Origin: Bacteroidota bacterium
GTDB lineage: Bacteria; Bacteroidota; Bacteroidia; 2-12-FULL-35-15
Direction of reading: 5' to 3'
DNA length: 64,000 nt
NCBI GenBank assembly: GCA_025963725.1
Contig: JAOQAE010000003.1
Coordinates: 372,001-436,000 of the forward strand
The stretch's first letter is position 1. Each line of letters starts with the position of its first letter. A program made the translations under genes and the position numbers. Below are positions 43,507-51,713 of this stretch, piece after piece. The notes beneath the pieces were generated by a model. It made no database searches, was not told the DNA's origin, and worked only from the letters and a program-made list of their open reading frames with translations.

Positions 43507-44755
43507 TTGCCCCTCCCCGGCCCTCCCCGGAAGGGAGAGAGCTGCCGCCGTCCCCGAGTTCGCCTTCCCATTTACTGATCACAGCAGTAGCCACGGCATT
43601 TCCAACCACATTGGTGGCGGAGCGGCCCATGTCGAGGATCTGGTCGATGCCCAGCAGCAATGCCAGGCCTTCTATCGGGATTTTGAAATAGGTGAGCATT
43701 CCGGCGATCACTACGAGCGATGCACGCGGGATCCCGGCTATTCCTTTACTTGTTACGAGAAGGATCAGCAGCATGGTGATCTGCTCGGGGATGCTCATCG
43801 GGATGTTATAAGCCTGGGCAATGAATACCGTGGCGAAGGTCATGTACATCATGGAGCCATCGAGGTTAAAGGAATACCCGAGCGGCAGCACAAAGCTAAC
43901 AATCCGGTTCCCGCAACCGAACTTTTCGAGCGCCTCTATCGTTTTCGGCATCGCCGCTTCGGAGCTGGCTGTGCTGAATGCAAGCAGCGTAGGTTCCTTG
44001 ATGTGCTTCAGCAGGCTGAAGAATTTGATCTTGCATGCAAAACAGATCAGGGACAACACACCCAGAATAAAAACCACGAGGCCCATGTAAAAACAGGCGA
44101 TAAGGCGCACATAGCCGCCCAGCACGCCGAGCCCCTGGTGCGCCACAACCGCCGCAAGCGCCCCGAATACGGCAAATGGCGCGAATGCCATGACGTAGTT
44201 GGTGATCTTAAACATGATGTGTGAAACGGAATCAAAAAAGCTGATCACCTGCTCGCCTTTTTTGCCGATGGCCGCTGTGGCGACACCGAAGAATATGGCA
44301 AATACAACAATAGGAAGGATCTCGTTCCTTGCCATGGCATCGGCAATGCTGGAAGGGATCACATGTTCTATAAATGTTTTAAGCTGGAAGCCTTTTGCCG
44401 CTTCCACGCCGGTTTCGGTGCCTGCTTTTGGCAATTCGAGGAGCATGTATTTTCCGGGCTCGAAAATGTCGACTATCAACAGGCCGAGCAACAGGGAAAT
44501 TACCGCAAGCGTAGTGAAATAAAGCAGCGTTTTGACCCCGATGCGGCCAACCGACTTGAAATCGCCTACCTTGGCAATGCCCACCACCAATACGGAGAAT
44601 ACCAATGGCGCAATGATCATTTTGATTAGGCGCATGAATATATCGCTGAGGATCTGAAGGCCGGGGGCGCCGTCTTTCCAGAAATAGCCGACAATGATCC
44701 CGAGGAGCATCCCGGAGAAGATCTGGGTGATGAGAGATGGTTTTTTGAATGTCAT
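43499..44755 (-). CDS. Dicarboxylate/amino-acid:cation symporter (GltP/DctA family)
   Basis: A 418-residue SLC1-type transporter. Conserved blocks include LAFSTASSEAAMPKTIEALEKF (HP1), FVLPLGYSFNLDGSMMYMTFA (TM7) and SKGIAGIPRASLVVIAGML (HP2). Transports C4-dicarboxylates, glutamate or related compounds with Na+ or H+. Substrate not determinable. The C-terminus (GDGGSSLPSGEGRGGANA) is low-complexity because it overlaps the DedA start and reads through a repeat-like CCCTCCCCGG stretch. Confidence 0.92.
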   Translation of the reverse strand: MTFKKPSLITQIFSGMLLGIIVGYFWKDGAPGLQILSDIFMRLIKMIIAPLVFSVLVVGIAKVGDFKSVGRIGVKTLLYFTTLAVISLLLGLLIVDIFEPGKYMLLELPKAGTETGVEAAKGFQLKTFIEHVIPSSIADAMARNEILPIVVFAIFFGVATAAIGKKGEQVISFFDSVSHIMFKITNYVMAFAPFAVFGALAAVVAHQGLGVLGGYVRLIACFYMGLVVFILGVLSLICFACKIKFFSLLKHIKEPTLLAFSTASSEAAMPKTIEALEKFGCGNRIVSFVLPLGYSFNLDGSMMYMTFATVFIAQAYNIPMSIPEQITMLLILLVTSKGIAGIPRASLVVIAGMLTYFKIPIEGLALLLGIDQILDMGRSATNVVGNAVATAVISKWEGELGDGGSSLPSGEGRGGANA

Positions 44756-44834
44756 ATACCTTATTTATTTCTCGCAGAGACGCAGTGAGCGCAGAGAGTA
44801 AAACAAATATACGGTTTGTTTTCATTGTTGTACC

Positions 44835-44861
44835 CCTGTCAGGGTTTGGAACCCTGACAGG
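44835..44861. repeat. Perfect 12-bp dispersed-type palindrome CCTGTCAGGGTT
   Basis: CCTGTCAGGGTT TGG AACCCTGACAGG. A short perfect hairpin between the atp operon end and the symporter start. It has no T-run, so it is more likely a dispersed repeat than a terminator. Confidence 0.7.
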
Positions 44862-44870
44862 CGGTTAAAT

Positions 44871-44907
44871 AAAAAACACCTCAGCCATTTCCGACTGAGG
44901 TGTTTTT
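44871..44907. terminator. Terminator at the end of the atp operon
   Basis: AAAAAACACCTCAG / CTGAGGTGTTTTT stem with a 10-nt loop. On the minus strand it lies 43 bp after atpG and is followed by T residues, so it should end the ATP synthase transcript. Confidence 0.9.
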
Positions 44908-44949
44908 ATTTATGAGATTGCTTCTCCGCCAGGGCGGATCGCAATGACG

Positions 44950-45828
44950 TTAGCCGTTCAATGCTTCCGCACCACCTACGATCTCGAGGATCTCGTTTGT
45001 GATGGCAGCCTGGCGTGCTTTGTTGTAGCTTAATTTCAATTCTTTGATGAGCGCACCTGCGTTATCGGTTGCCTTGTGCATTGCGGTCATACGTGCACCA
45101 TGCTCGGCAGCGAGTGAATCCAGCAGTGCTTTGAAGAGCTGTGTTTTCAGTGAGCGCGGGATGAGGTCCTCAACGATGAATTCCTTGTTCGGCTCAAAAA
45201 TATAATCCACAGCCTTTGTGCTTTCCGTTTTTTTCGGTGGCATTACAGGAAGGAATTGCTCAACGGTAGTGATCTGTACGGCTGCATTCTTAAAGTGGTT
45301 GTAAATCAATTCCACTTTATCAAACTGTCCGGCAGCAAACGCCTGCATTACTTTTTCAGCAACCGGCGCCACGTAAGAGAATGTTAAGTGATCGAACAAT
45401 TCATTCAGTCCGCGCGGCATATCAGTTCCGGTAATTCCGTAATCGGTCTTTCTGAAAAAATCCATTCCTTTTTTACCGATGGTGAGCACGCTTACTTTCG
45501 CACCTGCGTATTCTTCCTTCGTAAGACGGCTTGCCGCTTTGATCACGTTGGCGTTGAAGCCGCCGCATAATCCGCGGTTGGAGGTGATCACGATCAGGAG
45601 CACGTTCTTTACTTCGCGCTGCTTCGAATAAACACCTTCGGAGCTGTCGAGGCTGGCGCTCAGGTTCTCCAGGATCTCTTTCAGCTTGTTTGCATACGGG
45701 CGCATCTGCGTAACGGCATCCTGTGCACGGCGCAGCTTTGCAGCACTCACCATTTTCATGGCGCTTGTGATCTGCTGCGTGGAGCTTACAGAAACGATAC
45801 GGTTACGAACCTCTTTTAAATTTGCCAT
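44950..45828 (-). CDS. atpG: ATP synthase F1 gamma subunit
   Basis: A 292-residue rotor-stalk subunit. The N-terminal ANLKEVRNRIVSVSSTQQITSAMKMVSAAKLRRAQ and C-terminal ALIKELKLSYNKARQAAITNEILEIVGGAEAL helices are canonical. It turns within the alpha-beta ring to drive ATP synthesis. Last atp gene of this cluster; atpD and atpC are absent and must lie elsewhere, as is usual in Bacteroidota. Confidence 0.96.
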   Translation of the reverse strand: MANLKEVRNRIVSVSSTQQITSAMKMVSAAKLRRAQDAVTQMRPYANKLKEILENLSASLDSSEGVYSKQREVKNVLLIVITSNRGLCGGFNANVIKAASRLTKEEYAGAKVSVLTIGKKGMDFFRKTDYGITGTDMPRGLNELFDHLTFSYVAPVAEKVMQAFAAGQFDKVELIYNHFKNAAVQITTVEQFLPVMPPKKTESTKAVDYIFEPNKEFIVEDLIPRSLKTQLFKALLDSLAAEHGARMTAMHKATDNAGALIKELKLSYNKARQAAITNEILEIVGGAEALNG

Positions 45829-45832
45829 TTAC

Positions 45833-45924
45833 CCCTCCTAACCTCCCCATAGGGGAGGAATTAAGTACTTGTTTATATTGTTCTAAAACCCAACGCTCCT
45901 CCCCTATGGGGAGGCCGGGTGGGG
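45833..45924. repeat. Dispersed palindromic repeats between atpA and atpG
   Basis: CCTCCTAACCTCCCCATAGGGGAGG (45,835-45,859) and CTCCTCCCCTATGGGGAGG (45,896-45,914) face each other as inverted copies of the same unit, about 40 bp apart. A variant ccctcctaacctccccaaagggaggaatta lies between atpH and atpF (48,246-48,277). Confidence 0.75.
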
Positions 45925-47502
45925 TTATTTATATTTTTTTGCAAGGTCTTTTCCTGCTTCTTCGAGCACAGCTGTGATCTCGTCGGTAAACTTACCTGCT
46001 TTCAGGTCGTTCAGGATGTTCTTGTGCTTTGCTTCCATGAAAGCAAGGAATTCTGTTTCAAACTCTTTCACTTTTGCAACAGGAACATCACGCAGCAAGC
46101 CTTTTGTTCCAAGGTAAATGATAGCGATCTGCTGCTCTACGCGCTGAGGCGAGAACTGCGCCTGCTTCAGGATCTCCACGTTGCGGGCACCTTTGTCAAG
46201 AACAGATTTAGTTGCAGCATCGAGGTCGGAACCGAATTTGGAGAATGCCTCCAGCTCGCGGTACTGTGCCTGGTCAAGCTTTAATGTACCGGCAACCTTC
46301 TTCATTGATTTGATCTGTGCGTTACCACCTACGCGTGATACGGAGATACCAACGTTGATCGCAGGACGAACACCCGCGTTGAACAAGTTCACCTCAAGGA
46401 AGATCTGTCCATCGGTGATGGAGATCACGTTTGTAGGAATGTATGCGGAAACGTCGCCTGCCTGTGTTTCAATGATAGGAAGGGCTGTTAATGATCCGCC
46501 TCCTTTAACGATCCCTTTGATGGAATCAGGAAGGTCGTTCATGTTTTTAGCGATCTCGTCGTTCTGGTTGATCTTAGCTGCACGCTCAAGTAAGCGGCTG
46601 TGCAGGTAAAACACGTCACCAGGATATGCCTCACGTCCCGGAGGGCGGCGCAATAACAGGGAAACCTCGCGGTAAGCAACTGCCTGTTTGGAAAGATCAT
46701 CATAAACGATCAAAGCCGGACGGCCTGAATCGCGGAAGAACTCACCAATAGCAGCACCTGCGAAGGGAGCGTAGAACTGCATTGGAGCAGGATCGGAAGC
46801 AGTTGCAGATACGATAACAGTATACGCCATTGCACCGTTCTCCTCGAGTACGCGCTGGATGTTCGCAACAGTAGAACCTTTTTGTCCGATCGCTACATAG
46901 ATACAAAATACAGGCTGGCCTGCTTCGTAAAATTCTTTCTGGTTGATGATCGTGTCGATCGCAACAGCTGTTTTACCAGTCTGGCGGTCACCGATGATCA
47001 GCTCACGCTGTCCGCGGCCGATAGGGATCATCGCATCCACTGCTTTGATACCTGTTTGCAGCGGCTCATTTACCGGCTGGCGGTAAACAACACCCGGCGC
47101 TTTACGCTCGAGCGGCATTTCGTAAAGAGTTCCTGTGATCGGGCCTTTGCCGTCGATCGGGTTACCCATTGTATCCACCACGCGGCCAAGCATTCCTTCA
47201 CCTACCTGGAGGGAAGCAATTTTACCGGTACGCTTCACAACGTCACCTTCTTTTATTTCGTTTGAAGAACCGAGAGTTACCGCACCCACGTTATCCTCTT
47301 CAAGGTTCAATACAATTCCTTTTAATCCGCTGGCAAATTCGATCAGCTCACCTGACTGAACTTTTGAAAGTCCGTAAATACGGGCGATACCATCACCTAC
47401 CTGCAATACGGTACCCACTTCTTCGAGTTCCTGTTCCGATTTAAAGCCGGATAATTGTTGTCTTAAGATCGCAGATACTTCTGCCGGTTTTACTTCTGCC
47501 AT
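45925..47502 (-). CDS. atpA: ATP synthase F1 alpha subunit
   Basis: A 525-residue non-catalytic nucleotide-binding subunit. Walker A is GDRQTGKT (171-178, K177). The conserved [29 protein letters not shown] block and the arginine-finger region [10 protein letters not shown] are present. Lies between gamma and delta with repeat-filled gaps on both sides. Confidence 0.98.
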   Translation of the reverse strand: MAEVKPAEVSAILRQQLSGFKSEQELEEVGTVLQVGDGIARIYGLSKVQSGELIEFASGLKGIVLNLEEDNVGAVTLGSSNEIKEGDVVKRTGKIASLQVGEGMLGRVVDTMGNPIDGKGPITGTLYEMPLERKAPGVVYRQPVNEPLQTGIKAVDAMIPIGRGQRELIIGDRQTGKTAVAIDTIINQKEFYEAGQPVFCIYVAIGQKGSTVANIQRVLEENGAMAYTVIVSATASDPAPMQFYAPFAGAAIGEFFRDSGRPALIVYDDLSKQAVAYREVSLLLRRPPGREAYPGDVFYLHSRLLERAAKINQNDEIAKNMNDLPDSIKGIVKGGGSLTALPIIETQAGDVSAYIPTNVISITDGQIFLEVNLFNAGVRPAINVGISVSRVGGNAQIKSMKKVAGTLKLDQAQYRELEAFSKFGSDLDAATKSVLDKGARNVEILKQAQFSPQRVEQQIAIIYLGTKGLLRDVPVAKVKEFETEFLAFMEAKHKNILNDLKAGKFTDEITAVLEEAGKDLAKKYK

Positions 47503-47542
47503 TTTTTTAGTTGTATATAGTTAAAAATGTTTACTCTAATTT

Positions 47543-47684
47543 GTACAGATCGCGAATTGGTTACGAATTTACGAATCTGTGTTTTTGTACAGATCGCGGA
47601 TCGTTACTAATTTACGAATCTGTGTTTTGGTACGGATCGCGAATCATTAAGTCCCGATAGCTATCGGGATTGCGAATCTGTGTG
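47543..47684. repeat. Three tandem ~43-bp repeats between atpA and atpH
   Basis: Units at 47,543-47,586, 47,587-47,629 and 47,630-47,684. Each begins gtac(a/g)gatcgcg(g/a)at, contains a cgaat/tttacgaat segment and ends cgaatctgtgtt. The third unit carries an inserted CCCGATAGCTATCGGG palindrome (47,653-47,668). Related single units occur near 16.4, 50.9 and 55.5 kb. No protein is encoded. Confidence 0.85.
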
Positions 47685-47686
47685 TA

Positions 47687-48244
47687 CTATCCTTTCTTAA
47701 CGAATGGATTCTCTTTGAATCCGCGCTTCAGGTTGCTGAGCTTGCGTGCAATGCTTGCATCGATCTGCTTGTCGCCCACGCGGATGATGAATCCACCGAT
47801 AATATCCTTATCGATCTTTTCTTCGAGGATCACTTCGTTCTGTCCGGTTCCTTTTACCAGCTCCAGCACTTTTTTGCGTGTGGCGTCATCAATGCCGCTT
47901 GCAGTGGTAACCACAGCTTTCAGGATCTCTTTTTTCGCATTGTACTGGTTGAGGAATTCTTCTGCGATCTCGGCAAGATAGATCTCGCGCCTTTTTGCGG
48001 TGATCAGCTGCACGAATGCATCCGTTACCTTATCGAGCTTACCGCTGAACACTTCCTTTAATACAGCCTGCTTCTTATCGGTTTTAATGATCGGGCTTTT
48101 CAGGAATGTCCTGAAATCGCTGTTGGTTTTGCAAACTTCCGCGATGTATTTCATATCCGCATACGCTTTCTCAAGCACACCCTGTTCGAGTGACAGATCG
48201 AGAAACGATTTTGCGTAGCGTGATGCTGCTCTTGTACCTTCCAT
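47687..48244 (-). CDS. atpH: ATP synthase F1 delta subunit
   Basis: A 185-residue stator subunit of normal length. The N-terminal helical domain begins GTRAASRYAKSFLDLSLEQG, and the C-terminal region has the family block GGFIIRVGDKQIDASIARKLSNLKR. Links F1 alpha to the b subunit stalk. It lies 36 bp downstream of atpF. Confidence 0.94.
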   Translation of the reverse strand: MEGTRAASRYAKSFLDLSLEQGVLEKAYADMKYIAEVCKTNSDFRTFLKSPIIKTDKKQAVLKEVFSGKLDKVTDAFVQLITAKRREIYLAEIAEEFLNQYNAKKEILKAVVTTASGIDDATRKKVLELVKGTGQNEVILEEKIDKDIIGGFIIRVGDKQIDASIARKLSNLKRGFKENPFVKKG

Positions 48245-48280
48245 TTTACCCCTCCTAACCTCCCCAAAGGGAGGAATTAG

Positions 48281-48775
48281 TTAATTTAAGTTAACGTCTT
48301 TTAATAAAGTGTTCACCAGCGCTTTTTGCTTTTCGTCGGACGATAATTCCGATTTCAGGATCTTCTCTGCGATCTCGATCGAGAGGGTAGCTACCTGGTT
48401 CTTCAGCTCGCTGATGGCAGCATTTTTTTCGTTCTGGATGTTCTCGCGTGCAGTGGTTAGCATGCGCTCGCCTTCTTTGCTTGCTGTGTTCTTGGCGTCG
48501 GCGATCATTTTTTCCCTGATCTCACGTGCATCTTTCAGCATGGCATCGCGCTCAGCCCTTGCTTCTGCAAGGATGCGCTCGTTGCTCGACTGTAATGCCT
48601 TCATTTCTTCTTTCGCCCTTTCAGCGGAAGCGAGTGCATTTTCGATCGATTCTTCACGCGCTTTGATCATTCCGAGGATCGGCTTCCATGCGAACTTTCC
48701 AAGAATAAAAAGAATGATCGAGAAAGAAACAACCATCCAGAAAATCAATCCAATTGAGGGCCTTACTAATTCCAT
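48281..48775 (-). CDS. atpF: ATP synthase F0 b subunit
   Basis: A 164-residue peripheral stalk protein. One N-terminal membrane helix (GLIFWMVVSFSIILFILGKFAW) is followed by a long charged coiled coil (RAKEEMKALQSSNERILAEA). Normal length. It is the first gene after the hairpin that follows atpE. Confidence 0.95.
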   Translation of the reverse strand: MELVRPSIGLIFWMVVSFSIILFILGKFAWKPILGMIKAREESIENALASAERAKEEMKALQSSNERILAEARAERDAMLKDAREIREKMIADAKNTASKEGERMLTTARENIQNEKNAAISELKNQVATLSIEIAEKILKSELSSDEKQKALVNTLLKDVNLN

Positions 48776-48859
48776 TTTGTTTTTGTTTTATCGTTTTTAT
48801 ATTTCTACGCAGATCCTTCGACAAGCTCAGGATGACAGCGCAAGTGTTTCGTTTAAAAA

Positions 48860-48886
48860 ATTGTCTGCAGCAACCCTGCAGACAAT
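48860..48886 (-). terminator. Terminator-like hairpin between atpE and atpF
   Basis: Perfect 11-bp stem ATTGTCTGCAG / CTGCAGACAAT with a 5-nt loop. Read on the coding (minus) strand, it starts 13 bp after atpE and is followed by TTTTTTAAAC. It therefore has the form of an intrinsic terminator inside the atp operon and may reduce downstream expression or protect the atpE 3' end. Confidence 0.8.
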
Positions 48887-48898
48887 CTTTAATTTTTC

Positions 48899-49159
<261 letters not shown>

Positions 49160-49232
49160 TTATGTTTTTGCCTTCCCGGTAAAGTATTGATATTCCGGAG
49201 CCGGTAAAGCTCTCCCCCGGAACCGCAATATT

Positions 49233-50399
49233 TTAATGTGTGGTTCTCGCTACGTTATGATCATCAACGTGGTTGTGAACATCGTGTCCTTCATCCACCG
49301 CAGATCCGAAATAGATCGCGGATAAAAGGGTGAACACGTAAGCCTGCAGGAATGCCACCAGCAATTCCAGGAAGCCCATGAATACTGTAAATACCAATGA
49401 GAAAAGCGAAACGCCGAGTCCGAGGCCGGTGTTCATTTCACCGAAGATAAAGATGAGGCTGAAGAATGCAAGGGCGATGATGTGACCGGCTGTGATGTTC
49501 GCAAACAATCGGATCATCAATACGAAAGGGCGAAGGAACAAACCTAAGATCTCGATCGGTGTTAAGATGATCAATACAGGGATCGGAACGCCCGGCATTG
49601 CAAATACGTGGTGCCAGTAATGCTTGTTTGCAACAAAGAAAGTAATAACGAGCGTGAACGCGGCAAGCACCATTGCTACGGAAATGCTTCCTGTTAAATT
49701 CACCCCTCCCGGGAAGAAAGGAACAAGGCCGAGGTAATTGCTGAACAGAACAAAGAAGAATACGGTAAGCAGGAATGGCATGAAACGCTGGTAGCGCTTA
49801 TCGCCGATGCTTGGCTTGGCCACATCGTCGCGGACGAACATGATCAGCGGCTCCACAAACGACTGCAAGCCTTTTGGCGCCTTGCCCGGATTTTTTGTAT
49901 AGGATTTTGCAACGGAAAGGAATACCCAGAGCATCAGGATCATGGTGATGAACATGGATGCTACGTTCTTGGTGATGGAGAAATCGGTGATCTTTGCGGT
50001 AGCTTCTTCATTGATCCCTGCTTCATCAATCACCACTACCTGGCCGTCTTCCAAAGCGTAGGAATAGTATTTGCCCGGGTAGGAAAGATTCCCCTCATGC
50101 CCGAAACGAACTGAAGAAAAAACTTCGATGCCCTTATCGGTTTTCAGAATTACAGGCAAAGGGATAGAAGTGTGCCCCCACATGTGCCACTGGTGATTGT
50201 CGGCCACGTGCTCGAGGATCATTTTTCCGGCATCGAAACCACCTTCTTTATGCTCTTCATTTGTAGCGTGCTCAGGGTTTTCAGTGGTGTTCTGACCGTA
50301 GTCCTTATCCTGCGGTTCGTATGCAAAAGCCACCGTTGATGCAAAAAACAGTGCTGAGCTCAGTAAAAAATGCTTGAATATGTTGATTTTATTGGCCAT
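49233..50399 (-). CDS. atpB: ATP synthase F0 a subunit with long N-terminal periplasmic extension
   Basis: A 388-residue protein, longer than typical a subunits (~270). Residues 1-26 form a signal-like segment, and 27-145 are a hydrophilic, His-rich extension before the first canonical membrane helix (SMFITMILMLWVFLSV). The core contains the essential Arg in LMIRLFANITAGHII and a conserved IEILGLFLRPFVL. The C-terminal tail (DEGHDVHNHVDDHNVARTTH) is His-rich. The extension is characteristic of Bacteroidota AtpB; its role is unknown. Confidence 0.95.
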   Translation of the reverse strand: MANKINIFKHFLLSSALFFASTVAFAYEPQDKDYGQNTTENPEHATNEEHKEGGFDAGKMILEHVADNHQWHMWGHTSIPLPVILKTDKGIEVFSSVRFGHEGNLSYPGKYYSYALEDGQVVVIDEAGINEEATAKITDFSITKNVASMFITMILMLWVFLSVAKSYTKNPGKAPKGLQSFVEPLIMFVRDDVAKPSIGDKRYQRFMPFLLTVFFFVLFSNYLGLVPFFPGGVNLTGSISVAMVLAAFTLVITFFVANKHYWHHVFAMPGVPIPVLIILTPIEILGLFLRPFVLMIRLFANITAGHIIALAFFSLIFIFGEMNTGLGLGVSLFSLVFTVFMGFLELLVAFLQAYVFTLLSAIYFGSAVDEGHDVHNHVDDHNVARTTH

Positions 50400-50546
50400 C
50401 TCAGAAAAGGATCACTCCGTTTTTTAAATTCGGGTGCAAACTTAGGCAATAAATGCAAGATTTGAAAGATTTACGGGGTGTTTTTTTGCCGATTTCTTTC
50501 AGTCGGGAAATCGCTGATACAAAGCCTTGATTCTGAACGACAAATT

Positions 50547-50915
50547 TTACTTTTTGAGGTATTTCAGAAGCATAACTACCTCAAAACCACTGTACAATAA
50601 ATACAGCACGAGGAACCAAAGGGTGAAGCCCAGAGCCGCTTCTTTTTTGATCAGGGCATACACAGTAATGATGATGAGATAACCGAACAGCTTTATGGCG
50701 GTAAGCCCCATAAAATAGCCTACAAAGCGCTTCGGGTCTTTCTCGGAAACCTTTACCAGAACGTAATGAATGAGGAAGGTAGTGCCTACAAAGAAAAACC
50801 AGAGCGCAAGCATGAGGCCGCTTTGAAAGCGGGCTGAAGCGAACTGCTGCCAGCAGAAAAGGAGAATGAGGGTGAAGATGGAAAAGAGGCTGAGCTTTAT
50901 GCTGAAGGGTTTCAA
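50547..50915 (-). CDS. AtpI-like small membrane protein upstream of atpB
   Basis: A 122-residue protein with four hydrophobic segments (SLFSIFTLILLFCWQ, GLMLALWFFFVGTTFLIHYV, GLTAIKLFGYLIIITVYAL, GFTLWFLVLYLLYSGFEVVMLL). Position upstream of atpB and downstream of atpZ fits an ATP synthase accessory or assembly protein of the AtpI type. Sequence identity to known AtpI cannot be judged here. Confidence 0.7.
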   Translation of the reverse strand: MKPFSIKLSLFSIFTLILLFCWQQFASARFQSGLMLALWFFFVGTTFLIHYVLVKVSEKDPKRFVGYFMGLTAIKLFGYLIIITVYALIKKEAALGFTLWFLVLYLLYSGFEVVMLLKYLKK

Positions 50916-50929
50916 GGAATTACAATTTG

Positions 50930-51038
50930 TACGGATCGCGGGTTGATTCGAATCTGTGGTTTCTATTAACTATTTTATTAAAATGTAACTAAGCTAACAC
51001 ACCCCTAACCCCTCTCAAGAGGGGAATTGATCCTGCTC
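50930..51038. repeat. Intergenic repeats between the AtpI-like gene and atpZ
   Basis: Contains gtacggatcgcgggttgattcgaatctgtgg (50,932-50,962), a single unit of the tandem repeat seen in the atp cluster. It is followed by acacccctaacccctctcaagaggggaattgatcctgctcc (50,998-51,038). The latter has a near-identical inverted copy at 55,656-55,697. Confidence 0.8.
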
Positions 51039-51054
51039 CGTTTAATAATTTTCA

Positions 51055-51282
51055 TTACTTTTTTATAATGTCTTTGATGAAATAATACATGGCGAGAAAC
51101 ACTGAAAGCAGGGTGAGCACCAGGGTGAAAATGGGAAATTTGAGCGCCAGCCATTTATCGAGCTGGATGCCGCCCAACACGCCGCCAACAATAATGGCGG
51201 CCATCTGAACCGCCATTCCTGAATATTTAGCGTAATTGTTAAGCGGTTTTTTCGGCAAGCTGGGCTTTTTCGGCTGTTCCAC
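51055..51282 (-). CDS. atpZ: AtpZ/AtpI-family accessory protein
   Basis: A 75-residue protein with two membrane helices (MAAIIVGGVLGGIQLDKWL and TLVLTLLSVFLAMYYFI). The KKPLNNYAKYSGMAVQM lead-in is common to AtpZ in Bacteroidota. The family is thought to support ATP synthase assembly or act in cation handling. The start overlaps the bactofilin end by 44 bp, unusually long for translational coupling. Confidence 0.85.
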   Translation of the reverse strand: MEQPKKPSLPKKPLNNYAKYSGMAVQMAAIIVGGVLGGIQLDKWLALKFPIFTLVLTLLSVFLAMYYFIKDIIKK

Positions 51283-51652
51283 TCTTTATGTCTTTAACGA
51301 CGCCACCCATGCTGCAGGAGCCTGAAAAGGCCGCTCCCGGCTCGATGGCAATCTTATTTGTAATTATGTCCCCGTTCAGCTTTGAAGAAGATTTCAGCGA
51401 CAGCAGTTCCGCAACGCCGATCTTTCCTTTGATAGTCCCGGAAATATCCGCATTCTGGCAGATGATCTCCCCTTCCACCATTCCCGAAGGGCCGACCACA
51501 AGCTTTCCCTTTACATTGATCGTCCCGGTAAGAGAGCCGTCGATGCGCATATCGCCGTTTGTGGTGATATCACCTTCAATAAAAGTTCCTGCACCAATAA
51601 TGTTTACCGATGGAGTTTCAACGTTGTTCTTTGCCATACCTTTATTAAACAT
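51239..51652 (-). CDS. Bactofilin-family polymer-forming protein
   Basis: A 137-residue protein with the right-handed beta-helix repeat of the DUF583/bactofilin core (GTFIEGDITTNGDMRIDGSLTG, NVKGKLVVGPSGMVEGEI). Forms nonpolar filaments for localisation of cell-envelope machinery. A short charged N- and C-terminus flank the core. A later start at MAKNNVE is possible. The gene sits between SprE and AtpZ, an order often seen in Bacteroidota. Confidence 0.9.
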   Translation of the reverse strand: MFNKGMAKNNVETPSVNIIGAGTFIEGDITTNGDMRIDGSLTGTINVKGKLVVGPSGMVEGEIICQNADISGTIKGKIGVAELLSLKSSSKLNGDIITNKIAIEPGAAFSGSCSMGGVVKDIKSGTAEKAQLAEKTA

Positions 51653-51713
51653 TTAAACAGATTTTTGAGTGATTTTTTGTAAAAATAATCGTTTTTTCGT
51701 AAAAATCAAGTGT

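Noticed and set aside
43274-44224. Plus-strand ORF of 316 codons opposite DedA and the symporter
   Set aside because: It covers two genes with strong family signatures on the other strand, and its protein is compositionally unnatural.
47543-47684. Possible CRISPR-like array in the atp cluster
   Set aside because: The three units are directly tandem without spacers, and the unit is a dispersed intergenic repeat found elsewhere in the window. No cas genes are nearby.
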